Origin: Leucobacter sp.
GTDB taxonomy: Bacteria; Actinomycetota; Actinomycetes; Actinomycetales; Microbacteriaceae
Reading direction: 5' to 3'
NCBI GenBank assembly: GCA_012510755.1
Contig: JAAZHL010000340.1
Location: forward strand, 1-6,605
Length of the DNA stretch: 6,605 bases
This document shows positions 5,586-6,605 of the stretch, piece after piece (the stretch's first letter is position 1; every line of letters starts with the position of its first letter). The position numbers were made by a program, and so were the translations under genes. The notes under the pieces are model-generated. The model searched no databases. It saw only the letters and a list, made by a program, of their open reading frames with translations, and was not told the DNA's origin.

Positions 5586-6605
5586 TTACTGGTTGAAGAT
5601 CGGGTCTGCGGTAGCGATCTCGCGTGGGAACACCGTGCGAGGCTTGCCGTCTTGCCACTGAACGATCACAGGCACAGCGTTGCTGAGCTGACCGTTCTCT
5701 TCAAATGAGAGCTCACCGCTCGCAACCATGGCTGCGGGGCCTTCGGTGATCTTCAGCGCTGCGAGGGCGTCGCGCACTGCGAGCGGATCGCGTGAACCAG
5801 CCTCTTCGAGTGCTGCAGCGATTGCATAGACAGCGACGCAGTCTTCACCGGCCTCCTGGCCAGGGAAATCGAACTGCGGGTATGCCTCGACGAATTCTGC
5901 AACGAACTCTTCAGCACCCGGCACGTCCCAGTTCCAACCAGCACTGGTGAATGCGCCCTCGGCTGGCGCGCCAACCGTCTTGAAGTAGTCGGGGTTCACG
6001 AGAGCCGAGCCAGCGCCGAGAATCGGGCCGGTGTAACCCTGCGCTGCAAGGGCTTCCTGCAGAATCTTCATGTCAGCAAGACCAGCCTGCACGAACATGA
6101 ACTCGGGCTTGCCTGCAAGCACCTTGATGGCGAGCGAGTTTGCATCGGTGAGGCCCGGTGCGAAGTACTCTTCGACCGCTACGTTGACGCCACGCTCTTG
6201 CAGGCGAACGGCCGCGGCCTGTGCCGAAACCTGGCCTGACGAGGTGTTCTCGGCAACCACTGCTGCGTTCTTGATGTCGTAGCCGACCTCTTCAGCGAGT
6301 TCGAGCACCACGTTCACACCTTCGATGCCCATGACGCTCGCGGGAGCGGGAATCTTGAAGGTGAACTGGTAACCCTGCGCAACGATGTCGTCTGCGAACG
6401 ACTCGGTGAGCAGCGGCACGCCGTTCTGCTCAGCGACGGGGGCAATTGCGAGGGTGAACGAGCTCGCCCATGCACCGATCATTGCCGACAGATCGTTCGA
6501 GTCGATGAGGCTCTGCGCCTGGTTGGCTACCTGTGCAGGCTGCGCCGCACCAGTGTCTTGCACGCGCAGTTCGAGGGGTGCGCCGCCGAGCGACTGAGTA
6601 CCGCC
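5586..6605 (-). CDS. HAAT-family ABC importer solute-binding protein (type I periplasmic-binding fold), 5' end missing
   Basis: The frame is open from the right edge to TAA at 5588-5586, showing 339 residues. The signal peptide or lipobox and the first strand lie outside the window; intact members run to about 370-420 residues. Visible numbering from the edge: a first-lobe helix rich in Ala/Gln (19-34); MIGAWASSFTLAIAPVAEQN (42-61), which matches the family's ligand-contacting Ser-Ser loop and following helix; GVPLLTESFADD; then the second lobe (NAAVVAENTSSGQ, DANSLAIKVLAGKPEFMFV, AQGYTGPILGAGS) and the C-terminal hinge and tail ending FPREIATADPIFNQ. The composition is acidic with few Lys, typical of an exported binding protein. 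It captures the substrate outside the membrane and delivers it to LivH-LivM. Being first of the transporter genes and followed by a stem-loop, it is probably the most abundant product. Ligand unknown; branched-chain amino acids, amides and aromatic or aliphatic acids are all used by relatives. Confidence 0.93.
   Translation of the reverse strand, partial: GGTQSLGGAPLELRVQDTGAAQPAQVANQAQSLIDSNDLSAMIGAWASSFTLAIAPVAEQNGVPLLTESFADDIVAQGYQFTFKIPAPASVMGIEGVNVVLELAEEVGYDIKNAAVVAENTSSGQVSAQAAAVRLQERGVNVAVEEYFAPGLTDANSLAIKVLAGKPEFMFVQAGLADMKILQEALAAQGYTGPILGAGSALVNPDYFKTVGAPAEGAFTSAGWNWDVPGAEEFVAEFVEAYPQFDFPGQEAGEDCVAVYAIAAALEEAGSRDPLAVRDALAALKITEGPAAMVASGELSFEENGQLSNAVPVIVQWQDGKPRTVFPREIATADPIFNQ

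Noticed and set aside
6561..6563. GTG as start of the binding-protein gene
   Set aside because: The frame stays open to the window edge and the upstream residues (LELRV, then QDTG) fit the binding-protein fold. The true start and signal peptide lie outside the window.

Overview
The window is a single leftward (minus-strand) transcription unit. It carries most of a branched-chain-amino-acid-type (HAAT) ABC importer followed by four enzyme genes. Both ends run off the window: the solute-binding protein lacks its N-terminus at the right edge, and the last dehydrogenase lacks its C-terminus at the left edge. The only non-coding DNA is a 49-bp gap (5537-5585) and a 27-bp gap (1212-1238). The DNA is GC-rich (about 60% by eye) and the start sites have strong Shine-Dalgarno sequences. 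This suits a high-G+C bacterium, and an actinobacterium is my best guess. No rRNA, tRNA or other taxon marker is present, so the assignment is weak.

Read in the direction of transcription (right to left), the layout is as follows. 6605-5586 is a periplasmic-binding-protein-type solute receptor (partial). 5536-4802 is a LivF-type ATPase, 4802-3945 a LivH-type permease and 3945-2926 a LivM-type permease. 2929-2135 is a metallo-beta-lactamase-fold hydrolase of the lactonase type, and 2138-1239 a beta-hydroxyacid dehydrogenase. 1211-804 is a small cupin resembling the manganese-dependent (R)-hydroxynitrile-lyase cupins. 804-1 is a second beta-hydroxyacid dehydrogenase (partial). Five of the seven junctions overlap by 1 or 4 bases (TGATG, TAATG or ATGA), which implies tight translational coupling from transporter into enzymes. 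No LivG-type ATPase lies in the window; if the importer is complete, it should be encoded just beyond the right edge or elsewhere.

The simplest reading is an uptake-plus-catabolism operon. The importer brings in a small carboxylated or amino-acid-like compound. The MBL enzyme may open a lactone or other ester bond, and the two dehydrogenases may oxidise or reduce beta-hydroxyacid (or related) intermediates. The cupin carries out an unassigned metal-dependent step. This set of enzymes does not match a pathway I can name, so the substrate is open. Smaller points of interest are a 9-G homopolymer just upstream of the MBL active-site codons, an identical 13-base sequence in front of both permease start codons in two different reading frames, and a small stem-loop between the binding-protein gene and the rest of the operon.
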